Shown here: piece by piece, positions 8,776 to 16,684 of the stretch
How the letters are laid out: each line of letters begins with the position of its first letter
Position numbering within the stretch: the stretch's first letter is position 1
Origin: Alterinioella nitratireducens
GTDB taxonomy: Bacteria > Pseudomonadota > Alphaproteobacteria > Rhodobacterales > Rhodobacteraceae
Direction of reading: 5' to 3'
Assembly (NCBI RefSeq): GCF_013155465.1
Contig: NZ_JABJVX010000003.1
Coordinates: forward strand, 90,086-154,085
DNA: 64,000 bases
Position numbers and translations under genes: made by a program
Notes under the pieces: model-generated
The model's input: the letters and a program-made list of their open reading frames with translations, nothing else
The model's database searches: none
Told to the model about the DNA's origin: nothing

Positions 8776-8810
8776 CGCGCCGGGGCCAGGGGCCTTCGGC
8801 GCGTTTTCTT
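8776..8810 (+). terminator. Intrinsic terminator after the YejA-like gene
   Basis: CGCGCCG at 8776-8782 pairs with CGGCGCG at 8797-8803, followed at once by TTTTCTT (8804-8810). It lies between the convergent YejA-like and DUF502 genes and is oriented for the plus strand. Confidence 0.75.
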
Positions 8811-8818
8811 GTCAGATG

Positions 8819-9598
8819 TCAGGCATCTTCGCGCGTGCGGCGCTCGGCCCTGTCGTCGATGTCTTCATCCGGGTCAGGCTGGTATTGCGGGTCGATCTCC
8901 AGCAGCACCGCCTCCTCGGACACCTCCTTGGGCGGCTTGGTGCTGGGATAGACCAGCCCCGCCGAGATCACCAGCTTGGCGGCATCCTCGACGCTCATCT
9001 CCAGCACCTGTACATCCTCGCGCGGCAGGAACAGCAGAAAGCCCGAGGTCGGGTTCGGCGTCGTCGGCAGGAAGACCGAGATCATCGCCTTGTCATGGCT
9101 TGATGCGATCTCGCCCTTGGCGTCGGTCGAGATGAAGGCGATGGCCCAGATCCCCTTGCGCGGATATTCCACCAGGCAGGCCTTCTCGAACGAGCCCTTG
9201 CCTTGGGCCAGCACCGTTTCGGTGATCTGCTTGAGCCCTGAATAGAGCGAGCGCACACCGGGGATCGAGAGGACGACCGACTCGGAGGTGCGAATGAGCG
9301 ACCGGCCGATCAGCCCCTTGGCGATCCAGCCCACCAGGATGGTGAAGAGCAGGATCATCACCAGGCCGATTCCGCGGATGTCGATATTGGTGCCGAGATA
9401 GCGGTTGATCAGGGTCGCGGGGTTATAGGCCTCGGGCAGGAAGGGCAGCACCCAGGAATCGATCCAGCCGATGAGCGACCAGATCAGCCAGGCGGTCAGC
9501 GCAATCGGCACGATCACGACGAGGCCGGTCAGGAAACTCGCCTGCAGCGACGAAATCCAGCCGCGCCGGGGCGGCTCTGGGGGTTTGGGCAGTTCCAT
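8819..9598 (-). CDS. DUF502 family inner-membrane protein
   Basis: A 259-residue protein with two transmembrane helices near the N-terminus (about residues 20-45 and 75-95) and a C-terminal soluble domain. The segments LTGLVVIVPIALTAWLIW, IPGVRSLYSGLKQ and FLPTTPNPTSGFLLFLP are signature stretches of the DUF502 family (COG2928). Function is unknown; family members are common in proteobacteria and resemble plant COV proteins involved in vesicle traffic. The tail is acidic and low-complexity. It seems to be a single-gene unit. Confidence 0.9.
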   Translation of the reverse strand: MELPKPPEPPRRGWISSLQASFLTGLVVIVPIALTAWLIWSLIGWIDSWVLPFLPEAYNPATLINRYLGTNIDIRGIGLVMILLFTILVGWIAKGLIGRSLIRTSESVVLSIPGVRSLYSGLKQITETVLAQGKGSFEKACLVEYPRKGIWAIAFISTDAKGEIASSHDKAMISVFLPTTPNPTSGFLLFLPREDVQVLEMSVEDAAKLVISAGLVYPSTKPPKEVSEEAVLLEIDPQYQPDPDEDIDDRAERRTREDA

Positions 9599-9658
9599 GC
9601 GGGGCTCAAGCGTCCAAGGGGGAGGTCCGTTATACTTAGTAAGGGCGCGGCCCCCGCC

Positions 9659-10594
9659 TTACAAGGACGCAGCGTCACCCCGGCTGTTCAAAATCGCGCG
9701 GGCGATCTCCGCGGCGAGCCGGGCATTGTTCAGAACAAGGGCGATATTGGCGCTGAGGCTACGGCCTTCGGTCAACTCGAATAGGCGTTGCAGCAGGAAG
9801 GGCGTGACCGCCTTGCCGGCGATGCCGCGCGCTGCCGCCTCGTTCTGCGCATCGGCAATCAGCGGGGCGAGGTCTCGGGCCGGGATCTCGGCGGCGACTG
9901 GGATCGGGTTGGCGACAAGCTGGCCACCGGGCAGGCCGATACGCTCGCGCATAAGGTGGGCCCGCGCAATGGCCTCGGCGCTGTCCATGCGCAGGGGCGC
10001 GGTGATCCCGCTTTCGCGTGACCAGAAGGCCGGAAACCCGTCCTGGCGGTAGGCGATGACGGGCACGCCCTGGGTTTCCAGCACTTCCAGCGTCTTGGGG
10101 ATGTCGAGGATCGCCTTGGCCCCGGCGGCGACCACCGTCACCGGGGTTTGCGCCAGTTCCATCAGGTCGGCGGAGATGTCGAAACTGTCCTCGGCCCCCT
10201 TGTGGACGCCGCCGATGCCGCCGGTGGCAAAGACCCGGATGCCCGCCAGATGCGCCGCGATCATGGTCGCCGCGACGGTCGTGGCCCCGGTCTTGCCCGC
10301 CGCCATGGCGACCGCGAAATCGGCGCGGCTGAGCTTCATGACATCCCCGGCCTGCGCCAGCGCCTCAAGCTCCGAGGCGGTCAGGCCGATATGGATCTGC
10401 CCCTTGAGCACGGCAATCGTGGCAGGGACCGCGCCCGCGTCCCGCACCACGCGTTCCACCGTCTGCGCGGTTTCCAGGTTCTGCGGATAGGGCATGCCAT
10501 GCGTGATGATGGTGCTTTCCAGCGCCACCACGGGGGCGTTTTCGGACTGCGCCTGCGCCACCTCGGGCGAGAGCGTGATGAAATCGGGCGTCAT
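9659..10594 (-). CDS. psuG: Pseudouridine-5'-phosphate glycosidase
   Basis: A 311-residue enzyme that cleaves pseudouridine 5'-phosphate to uracil and ribose 5-phosphate in the cytoplasm. The family hallmarks are [17 protein letters not shown] near residue 24, [13 protein letters not shown] near residue 130, and the substrate loop [11 protein letters not shown] near residue 195. Length is normal for PsuG. The start ATG at 10594 overlaps the stop of the kinase gene by four bases, so kinase and glycosidase form a two-gene catabolic operon. No transporter is adjacent. Confidence 0.93.
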   Translation of the reverse strand: MTPDFITLSPEVAQAQSENAPVVALESTIITHGMPYPQNLETAQTVERVVRDAGAVPATIAVLKGQIHIGLTASELEALAQAGDVMKLSRADFAVAMAAGKTGATTVAATMIAAHLAGIRVFATGGIGGVHKGAEDSFDISADLMELAQTPVTVVAAGAKAILDIPKTLEVLETQGVPVIAYRQDGFPAFWSRESGITAPLRMDSAEAIARAHLMRERIGLPGGQLVANPIPVAAEIPARDLAPLIADAQNEAAARGIAGKAVTPFLLQRLFELTEGRSLSANIALVLNNARLAAEIARAILNSRGDAASL

Positions 10595-11481
10595 TCTGTG
10601 TCTCCTGCAACGTAAGTCGCGGCGGTCTGCAAGGCGGTCTCCAGCGCGGCCTCGGGCGTCTGCCCGCGCGCTTCCGCCGCGATATGCGCCGCCATGAAGG
10701 TATCGCCCGCGCCGGTGACGCGGCGGGGCTGGATCAGCGGCGGGGCCTTGCCGATGATGCGATCGGGGCTGGCATCGACCGCCGCGCGCGCCCCGTCGGT
10801 GACCAGAACCCGCATGGCGCCCGCCTCCAGCATCGCCGCCGCCCCAGCCTCGGCGCTGGTTACGGTCCGGCCCGAGATCAGCCCCGCCTCCTCGCAATTG
10901 ACATAGAGCGTGGCACGGGAGTGGCCCAGGAACACGCAAAGCCGTTCCGCCTTGCCGGGCGAGGCGGGGGCGATGCGCAGATCGGCCTGCGCGAAGACGG
11001 GGTTTTCCGCGATCTCACCCAACAGCGCGGTGGTCAGGTTGCCATCCAGCGCGATGAGGCCGGTCCAGGGGGCGCCAGGGCTGGCCAGCCTGCCATCTTC
11101 CAGCGGTTCCAGGATGCGCGCGCCCGCCGTCTCAAGCGAATGGGCATCGGCGATTGCGGCGATCAGCTGCCCCTGCGCCTCGACCGCCATGTAATGATCG
11201 GTCGGCAGGTCTCGGTCAATCAGCATATGACGCACCCCAAGGCCCATGCCCACACAGGCCGCCAGCAGCGCGCGCCCCTCGGCATCGTCGCCCACCACGC
11301 TCAACAGCTCAGGGTGCATCGCCTCATGACGCAGCTGCATGGCGATATTCAGCGCCACGCCCCCCGGAATGCGCCTGATGCGGCCCGGCTTGTCATTGCC
11401 CGCCAGCATGGCGTGATCCGAGCGCCCGATAATGTCCCACAGGACCGAGCCGATGCACAGGATATCGGGGGTGGTGCTCAT
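10591..11481 (-). CDS. psuK: PfkB-family kinase, probable pseudouridine kinase
   Basis: A 296-residue ribokinase-fold enzyme that would phosphorylate pseudouridine at the 5' position for PsuG. The N-terminal motif [17 protein letters not shown], the PfkB signature 1 region PGGVALNIA, and signature 2 with the catalytic base [14 protein letters not shown] near residue 255 are all present. The start is the ATG at 11481 ([11 protein letters not shown]). The assignment to pseudouridine rather than another nucleoside or sugar rests on the overlap with psuG. Confidence 0.85.
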   Translation of the reverse strand: MSTTPDILCIGSVLWDIIGRSDHAMLAGNDKPGRIRRIPGGVALNIAMQLRHEAMHPELLSVVGDDAEGRALLAACVGMGLGVRHMLIDRDLPTDHYMAVEAQGQLIAAIADAHSLETAGARILEPLEDGRLASPGAPWTGLIALDGNLTTALLGEIAENPVFAQADLRIAPASPGKAERLCVFLGHSRATLYVNCEEAGLISGRTVTSAEAGAAAMLEAGAMRVLVTDGARAAVDASPDRIIGKAPPLIQPRRVTGAGDTFMAAHIAAEARGQTPEAALETALQTAATYVAGDTE

Positions 11482-11781
11482 GCGGCCTTCCCTAGCCAGC
11501 CCGGTGACCAAGGTCCACGCCTTTTGCTTTCATTTTGCCGAAAATACCTGCGGGGGAGCGCGAGGGGGCAGCCGGCCCCCTCGCATCGGTCGGATTGCGC
11601 AGCAATTCGACACCGCGTGAAAAAAGGGCTGGGGGCTTGCCATTCCCCGCAGCCTGACATAAAGCGCACCCACTTCACAGGTGAAGGCGGGCCAAGAGGG
11701 GAGACATCCCTTGCGGTCCACCGGTTGGGCTTCCGCCCTCATCCTTCACCAAGGCATAAACCGGAAACAAGGAAAACAAGC
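11482..11781 (+). other. psuK-rpsB intergenic region with rpsB leader
   Basis: Divergent 300-base region. It contains a GC-rich hairpin (arms 11561-11569 and 11575-11583) with no T-run on either side, an rpsB promoter candidate, and an rpsB leader of about 110 bases. In the leader, GGTGAAGG (11680-11687) is exactly complementary to CCTTCACC (11743-11750), which would close a 71-base domain ending 31 bases before the rpsB start. Enteric rpsB is controlled by S2 through its leader; the same control here is inference. Confidence 0.45.
11637..11665 (+). promoter_or_regulatory. Candidate rpsB promoter
   Basis: -35 TTGCCA (11637-11642), 17-base spacer, -10-like TAAAGC (11660-11665). The -10 is weak, as is common in alphaproteobacteria; placement fits a leader of roughly 110 bases before rpsB. 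Confidence 0.4.
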
Positions 11782-12582
11782 ATGGCGCTTCCTGAATTCT
11801 CCATGCGTCAGCTTCTCGAAGCTGGCGTTCACTTCGGCCACCAGACGCAGCGTTGGAACCCCCGCATGGGCGAGTTCATCTATGGCGCGCGCAACGGCAT
11901 CCATATTCTCGACCTGACGCAGACCGTTCCGATGCTGGACGCGGCGCTGAATGTCGTGCGCGAGACCGCCGCAAAGGGCGGCCGCATCCTCTTCGTCGGC
12001 ACCAAGCGGCAGGCGCAAAAGCCCGTCGCCGACGCCGCAGAACGCTGCGCGCAATATTACATGAACCACCGCTGGCTCGGCGGCACGCTGACCAACTGGA
12101 AGACCGTGTCGGCCTCGATCTCCCGCCTCAAGTCGATCGACGAGGCGATGGAATCGGGCACCGAGGGCCTGACCAAGAAAGAGCGTCTGGGCATGGAGCG
12201 TGACCAGGCCAAGCTGCAGGCCTCGCTCGGCGGGATCCGCGAAATGGGCGGCGTTCCCGACCTGCTTTTCGTCATCGACGTCAAGAAGGAAGACCTGGCC
12301 ATCGCGGAAGCCAAGAAGCTGGGTATTCCGGTCGTCGCCGTGGTCGATACCAACTGCTCGCCCGATGGCGTCGATTACATCATCCCCGGCAATGACGACG
12401 CGGCCCGCGCGATCTCGCTCTATTGCGACCTCGTGGCGCGTGCTGCGCTGGACGGCATGACCGCGCAGATGGAAGGCGCAGGCGTCGACCTGGGCGCGCT
12501 GGAGGAAAGCAGCGTCGAGGAAGTCCTGTCCGGCGAGACGGCAGAGGCCGCACCCGCCGAGGACACGCCCGCCGAAAGCTGA
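11782..12582 (+). CDS. rpsB: 30S ribosomal protein S2
   Basis: A 266-residue S2, which joins the small subunit late and is needed for S1 binding. The N-terminal [20 protein letters not shown] and the segments [25 protein letters not shown] and [21 protein letters not shown] are S2 signatures. The start ATG at 11782 follows AAGGAAAACAAGC. The last 30 residues are an acidic alanine-rich tail ([16 protein letters not shown] type) seen in alphaproteobacterial S2. It is followed by tsf in the conserved rpsB-tsf order. Confidence 0.98.
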   Translation: MALPEFSMRQLLEAGVHFGHQTQRWNPRMGEFIYGARNGIHILDLTQTVPMLDAALNVVRETAAKGGRILFVGTKRQAQKPVADAAERCAQYYMNHRWLGGTLTNWKTVSASISRLKSIDEAMESGTEGLTKKERLGMERDQAKLQASLGGIREMGGVPDLLFVIDVKKEDLAIAEAKKLGIPVVAVVDTNCSPDGVDYIIPGNDDAARAISLYCDLVARAALDGMTAQMEGAGVDLGALEESSVEEVLSGETAEAAPAEDTPAES

Positions 12583-12599
12583 AGACCGCACCTGAGCCC

Positions 12600-12623
12600 G
12601 GGACCGGCTTTGCCGCTGGTCCC
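12600..12623 (+). repeat. Hairpin between rpsB and tsf
   Basis: GGGACC (12600-12605) pairs with GGTCCC (12618-12623), extended by GGC/GCC inside. No T-run follows, so it may set mRNA stability or attenuate rather than end transcription; enteric bacteria also have an attenuator at this junction. Confidence 0.4.
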
Positions 12624-12659
12624 GCAATGTTCTGCAAGAATATCAAGAGGATATGACCC

Positions 12660-13535
12660 ATGGCAATCACTGCTGCAATGGTCAAGGAGCTGCGCGACAC
12701 CACCGGTGCCGGCATGATGGACGCGAAGAAAGCGCTGACCGAAACCGATGGCGACATGGACGCCGCGGTTGACTGGCTGCGCACCAAGGGACTGGCCAAG
12801 GCCGCCAAGAAATCGGGCCGGGTTGCCGCCGAGGGCCTGGTGGCCGTTGCCGTCGAGGGCGGTGTCGGCGTCGCGGTCGAAGTGAACTCCGAGACCGATT
12901 TCGTCGGCAAGAACGCCGAGTTCCAGGACATGGTGTCGGGCATCGCCAAGGTCGCGCTGAGTGTCTCGGACGTGGACGCGCTGGCAGCCGCCGACCTGGG
13001 CGGCAAATCCGTCGCCGACACGCTGACCGCCAAGATCGCCACCATCGGCGAGAACATGACCCTGCGCCGCATGGCGCGCGTCGAGGGCGAAACCGTGATC
13101 TCCTATGTCCATAACGCCGCCGCGCCCGACATGGGCAAGATCGGCGTCCTGGTCGCGCTTTCGGGCGGCGACGAGGCCATTGGCAAACAGATCGCGATGC
13201 ATATCGCCGCCGCCAACCCGGCAGCCCTGTCCGAGGATGACCTCGATCCCGCCGTGGTCGAGAAGGAAAAGCAGGTTCAGATGGATATCGCCCGGGAATC
13301 CGGCAAGCCGGAGCAGGTGATCGAGAAGATGATCGTGGGCCGGATGAAGAAATTCGTTGCAGAATCCACGCTTCTGAACCAGCAATTCGTGGTCAACCCC
13401 GATGTCACCGTCGCCGAGGCCGCGAATGAGGCTGGCGCCACCGTCACCGGTTTTGTCCGGCTGGAAGTGGGCGAAGGCATCGAGAAGAAGGAAGAGGATT
13501 TCGCAGCCGAGGTTGCGAAGGCCGTTCAGGGGTAA
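12660..13535 (+). CDS. tsf: Translation elongation factor Ts
   Basis: A 291-residue guanine-nucleotide exchange factor for EF-Tu. It has the N-terminal UBA-like domain [20 protein letters not shown], the TDFV motif in [13 protein letters not shown] near residue 80, and the paired core subdomains ending in the Rhodobacteraceae-type tail. Length is normal. It starts at the ATG at 12660 after an AAGAGGAT ribosome site and is 77 bases after rpsB, with which it is surely cotranscribed. A clear terminator follows. Confidence 0.98.
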   Translation: MAITAAMVKELRDTTGAGMMDAKKALTETDGDMDAAVDWLRTKGLAKAAKKSGRVAAEGLVAVAVEGGVGVAVEVNSETDFVGKNAEFQDMVSGIAKVALSVSDVDALAAADLGGKSVADTLTAKIATIGENMTLRRMARVEGETVISYVHNAAAPDMGKIGVLVALSGGDEAIGKQIAMHIAAANPAALSEDDLDPAVVEKEKQVQMDIARESGKPEQVIEKMIVGRMKKFVAESTLLNQQFVVNPDVTVAEAANEAGATVTGFVRLEVGEGIEKKEEDFAAEVAKAVQG

Positions 13536-13579
13536 GCCGCACCGCTTATCCCGGCGGGCCCGCAAGGGCGACCGCCAGA

Positions 13580-13614
13580 AAGGCAGAGATCTTGGGAGGG
13601 GTCTCTGCCTTTTC
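13580..13614 (+). terminator. Intrinsic terminator of rpsB-tsf
   Basis: AAGGCAGAGA (13580-13589) pairs perfectly with TCTCTGCCTT (13602-13611) across a 12-base loop and runs into TTTT. Confidence 0.85.
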
Positions 13615-13635
13615 ATGTTTCGGGGGAAGGACGGA

Positions 13636-13686
13636 TAAGAAGCGGCGCAAATCCTGAGGGACGAGACGGAAAAGCGCCGCTTCTTA
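13636..13686. repeat. 13-bp perfect inverted repeat in a gene-free stretch
   Basis: TAAGAAGCGGCGC (13636-13648) is exactly inverted at 13674-13686, with a 25-base spacer. It follows the tsf terminator by about 20 bases and has no T-run. The remaining gene-free stretch to 14001 contains only short unsupported frames and the terminator-like repeat at 13920-13950. Confidence 0.6.
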
Positions 13687-13914
13687 ACCTGATATCCCGA
13701 TGTGGTGGCCGGTTGGGGATGGCCGTTCGTCGGGTCTTGGTGACCCGCCGCCGATCTGAAATCCGACCGGCGGACTGGGTCAGGTCCGGGACGAACCCGG
13801 TTTGCGGACCACCGGGGTGAATAATGCCCCCGATGGCCCCAATGCTCCTGACCGAGAAAATTTCAGTCATCACTCACGGAACCCCGTCAGATTGACGTAA
13901 AGTCAGCCAAAGCA

Positions 13915-13950
13915 AAAGTCAGGTTTCCCCTACCTTTGGGCGGAAACCTG
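13915..13950 (-). terminator. Terminator-like hairpin downstream of the LuxR gene
   Basis: On the minus strand CAGGTTTCC (13950-13942) pairs with GGAAACCTG (13928-13920) across 13 bases, followed by ACTTTTGC. The T-run is short, so efficiency may be modest. Confidence 0.5.
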
Positions 13951-14001
13951 CCAGCCGATCGGTGGCCAAAGCGCTTTGAGGGGGTGGTTTTCCGCGCTCG
14001 G

Positions 14002-14766
14002 TCAGCGAATCGCAGGCTGATCCTCAAGCACGAAGATCTGGTTCAGGACCGAGGCCTTGCGCACCGCCTGCGCCGTGGTCTCGACGCCCAGGGTATCGCG
14101 CGCGCCGCGCAGGTGCTTGTCCACCGTGGCCGGTTTGCGCCCCAGAAGCAGCGCGATGTCCTGCACCGATTTGCCATCTGCCACCAGTTCCAGAACCTCG
14201 CTCTGGCGCGGGGTCAGGACGCGGCTCTGGCCTGTCGCGGGCAATTGCGTGATGCACAGATGCGCGACATGGTTGATGATCTCGATCTCTTCGCCCTTGA
14301 TCTGCCACAGCGCGTCGACCTCATCCTGGGTGACGCCGCGCTTCGCGGTCAGGCCGATCCCGGCGGCGGCGCGCTTGACGGCCATCGGAAAGGCGATGGT
14401 ATAGCCCGCAGTCAGCCCGTATTTGCGGTTCAGCTCGATCACGCTGCGCTGTCCCGGCGACAGGTCGCTACCCGCCATGAAGGACTCGCGGATCACCCGC
14501 CAACTGGTCGAGCCGACATTGCGCGTCGCCCAGTTCAGCATCGGCGCATCCCGAAACAGCCCCTGCGAGACGTAGGAATAGACGTAATCGGCGGGATGAT
14601 TGGTCAGGATCAGCGCATCCTCGGGGTCGCTGAACGTGTTGGCGGTCTGAAAGCAGGTATAGGCGTAGAACAGCCGGTCGAACCCGTAATCGGCCATCAG
14701 GCCGGTGTGGTATTCCCACAGGTCATCGACCGTGCGGGCGTCGAGATATGCGCGCAGCTGCCTCAC
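14002..14766 (-). CDS. LuxR-family regulator with autoinducer-binding domain
   Basis: A 254-residue regulator. Residues about 10-165 form an acyl-homoserine-lactone binding-type domain (LWEYHTGLMADYGFDRLFYAY, then the region around NWATRNVGSTSWRVI), and residues about 185-245 a LuxR helix-turn-helix (LTPRQSEVLELVADGKSVQDIA...KPATVDKHLRGARDTLGV). I start it at the GTG at 14766, whose GTGA overlaps the aroQ stop, because the overlap predicts translational coupling and fits the family N-terminus. No luxI synthase is in the window, so it looks like a LuxR solo; the ligand cannot be deduced. Confidence 0.85.
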   Translation of the reverse strand: MRQLRAYLDARTVDDLWEYHTGLMADYGFDRLFYAYTCFQTANTFSDPEDALILTNHPADYVYSYVSQGLFRDAPMLNWATRNVGSTSWRVIRESFMAGSDLSPGQRSVIELNRKYGLTAGYTIAFPMAVKRAAAGIGLTAKRGVTQDEVDALWQIKGEEIEIINHVAHLCITQLPATGQSRVLTPRQSEVLELVADGKSVQDIALLLGRKPATVDKHLRGARDTLGVETTAQAVRKASVLNQIFVLEDQPAIR

Positions 14767-15206
14767 GGGGCAGGGGCCTTGAGGTGATCGGCCATGGCGC
14801 GTACCGCCAGCGGATAGCCCTGCGCGCCGAACCCGGCGATGACGCCCAGGCAGACCGGCGCGATCATCGAGACATGGCGGAACGCCTCGCGCGCATGGGT
14901 ATTGCTGAGATGCAGTTCGATCACGGGGATCGAAATGGCGCTGATCGCGTCGCGCAGCGCGACCGATGTGTGCGTATAGGCCCCGGCATTGAGGATCACG
15001 CCGTCCTGATCCTCCATCGCGCCGTGCAGCGCATCGACCAGCACGCCTTCCTGGTTCGACTGCGCAAAGCCTAGGGTCACGCCCGAACGCTCGGCCTCGG
15101 ACCGGCAAAGCGCCTCGAGGTCGGCCAATGTCGTGGTGCCGTAGATGGCGGGCTCTCGCTGACCCAGAAGGTTCAGGTTCGGCCCGTTCAGGACAAGTAT
15201 TCGCAT
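14763..15206 (-). CDS. aroQ: 3-dehydroquinate dehydratase, type II
   Basis: A 147-residue dodecameric shikimate-pathway enzyme converting 3-dehydroquinate to 3-dehydroshikimate. It shows LVLNGPNLNLLGQREPAIYG with the catalytic Arg and Tyr near residues 17-22, FAQSNQEGVLVDALH, LNAGAYTHTSVALRDAI and ELHLSNTHAREAFRHVS with the active-site histidine. Length is normal. It is the first gene of a two-gene unit with the LuxR regulator, with overlapping stop and start, which is an unusual partner for an aromatic biosynthesis enzyme. Confidence 0.95.
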   Translation of the reverse strand: MRILVLNGPNLNLLGQREPAIYGTTTLADLEALCRSEAERSGVTLGFAQSNQEGVLVDALHGAMEDQDGVILNAGAYTHTSVALRDAISAISIPVIELHLSNTHAREAFRHVSMIAPVCLGVIAGFGAQGYPLAVRAMADHLKAPAP

Positions 15207-15375
15207 TTCAGTTCCCCAACTGGTGACAGGTATAGCGGGTGGCGAAAGCCGCTGTCGAGACAGGAATGCGGTGCGGCGCTGTTGGGCGCTGCCGTCTTGA
15301 GGTGGGCTGTGGTGGCTGAAGCGGGGCGCGGTTGGGCGAAAGTGCTTTAAGAATGCGGTGTAATATTTTGATATA

Positions 15376-15398
15376 ACGCCATGTATTTGATATGGTGT
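15376..15398. promoter_or_regulatory. Imperfect inverted repeat, possible operator
   Basis: ACGCCAT (15376-15382) and ATGGTGT (15392-15398) form a 6-of-7 inverted repeat with a nine-base centre, in the transcribed leader expected for aroQ-luxR. A LuxR-type protein binding here is inference. Confidence 0.35.
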
Positions 15399-15415
15399 CC
15401 CGCCGATATGTGTGT

Positions 15416-15440
15416 ATTATATTTACATAATCATGATTAT
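15416..15440 (-). promoter_or_regulatory. aroQ-luxR promoter candidate with 14-bp palindrome
   Basis: Minus strand: a perfect -10 TATAAT (15421-15416). A 14-base perfect palindrome ATAATCATGATTAT covers 15427-15440, next to where the -35 should be; no good -35 is present, which suggests activator dependence. The surrounding 15340-15470 is strikingly AT-rich compared with the rest of the window. The rest of the 15207-15503 gap shows nothing else I can support. Confidence 0.45.
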
Positions 15441-15503
15441 CAGATTACGTTTTCGGATATTTGCACCGCGCCCTTCAATCCCTGACACCGCAACCGGCAT
15501 CCC

Positions 15504-16661
15504 TCACGCGGTCCGCGCCTGACGGCGCAGCGCGGCCAGCGTCACCGGCGGGCCGATCACTTCGAACACCACGGTCGAGGCAATCGTCAGCGACATGATC
15601 GTCACCGCCCAATCCGGCATGGTTTCCGCGGCCACCAACGCCATGCCGACCGCGACACCCGCCTGGGGCATCAGGGCCGGCCCATAGAGATGGACCTCGG
15701 AGGCCGGCACCCGCCCTACCCGCGCCCCGATCTCGGCGCTGATCAGCCGCGCGACGATGCGCAGGCCCACATAGGCCGCCGTGATCCAGCCGAGCGACCA
15801 GAGCGCGTCAAGCTCCAGCGAGGCACCCGCCAGCAGGAAGAAGAGCAGCATGAAGGGCAGCTCGATCCGCTCGATCTCGTTGAAGGCATAGTCGTGGTGG
15901 CGCGCGAAATTGGCGATCATCGCCCCCGCCGTCATGCCTGCGATGAGGAAGGACACCTCGAACCACAGTGCCAGACCGGCGGTCAGGAAGACGATCCCGT
16001 AAGCCTCGGTCCTCAGCGGCTCACCGGGTTTCAGGCGCCCCGTCAAGGCCGCGGCAGGCCCGCCGACGATCAGGCCCAGAAGGATCGCGCCGCCGATCTC
16101 GTAGCCTGCCGTGACCAGTGGCCCGGACCAGCCGCCCGAGCCATGCACCAGCGCCAGGCAGATGCCAAAGAGGATCAGGCCCCAGACGTCGTCGATGGCG
16201 ACGATGCCGCCAAGCGTCTCGGTAAAGCTGTTGCGCAGGCCCGATTGCCGGATCACATCGGCCATGGCGGCGGGCGCCGTCGCCGTGGCAATCGCGCCCA
16301 GAAGCAGCGCCAGGCCCGGATCGAGCCCCAGAAGGCTGAGCCCGCCCCAGACGATCAGCGCCGTCCCGATCACGATCATGATCGAGATGGCAAAGATCGC
16401 GCGGCCATGCAGCGACAGGTTCCCGCGCGTCAGGTCCGCCCCGAGCAGGAAGGCCACCATGGTCAGCGCCACGACCGAGATCGGCTCGAACCAGTCATGC
16501 GCCTGCGCAGGCAACAGGTTGAACCCGGATTGCCCCGCCATGAGCCCGATCAGCAGCAAGAGCGTCACGCGCGGCAGCCGGGTCATCCGCCCGATATGAT
16601 CCGCGGCCAGCCCGCCCAGGAACAGCACGCCGAGCGTGATCAGCAGGACAGGCTGGTCCAT
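15504..16661 (-). CDS. Cation:proton antiporter, CPA2 family
   Basis: A 385-residue integral membrane protein with about twelve hydrophobic segments and no C-terminal TrkA-N domain. TRLPRVTLLLLIGLMAGQSGFN is the usual first-helix pattern, ATATAPAAMADVIRQSG and GGIVAIDDVWGLILFG carry the family core with the conserved acidic residues, and AGMTAGAMIANF follows. It would exchange Na+ or K+ for protons across the inner membrane. It is 23 bases downstream of the pentaheme cytochrome gene on the same strand, so the two may share a transcript. Confidence 0.85.
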   Translation of the reverse strand: MDQPVLLITLGVLFLGGLAADHIGRMTRLPRVTLLLLIGLMAGQSGFNLLPAQAHDWFEPISVVALTMVAFLLGADLTRGNLSLHGRAIFAISIMIVIGTALIVWGGLSLLGLDPGLALLLGAIATATAPAAMADVIRQSGLRNSFTETLGGIVAIDDVWGLILFGICLALVHGSGGWSGPLVTAGYEIGGAILLGLIVGGPAAALTGRLKPGEPLRTEAYGIVFLTAGLALWFEVSFLIAGMTAGAMIANFARHHDYAFNEIERIELPFMLLFFLLAGASLELDALWSLGWITAAYVGLRIVARLISAEIGARVGRVPASEVHLYGPALMPQAGVAVGMALVAAETMPDWAVTIMSLTIASTVVFEVIGPPVTLAALRRQARTA

Positions 16662-16684
16662 GGCGCGGGGCCTCCCGGGTCCGG

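Noticed and set aside
9610..9655. Hairpin between psuG and the DUF502 gene (GTAAGG/CCTTAC arms) as a terminator
   Set aside because: The stem contains a bulge and has no T-run on the minus strand; not convincing.
11561..11583. GC-rich nine-base-pair hairpin between psuK and rpsB as a terminator
   Set aside because: No T-run on either strand and no gene ending near it on either side.
13613..13873. 86-codon minus-strand frame downstream of tsf
   Set aside because: No ribosome site, Arg/Pro-rich composition and it covers the tsf terminator and the inverted repeat; no support as a gene.
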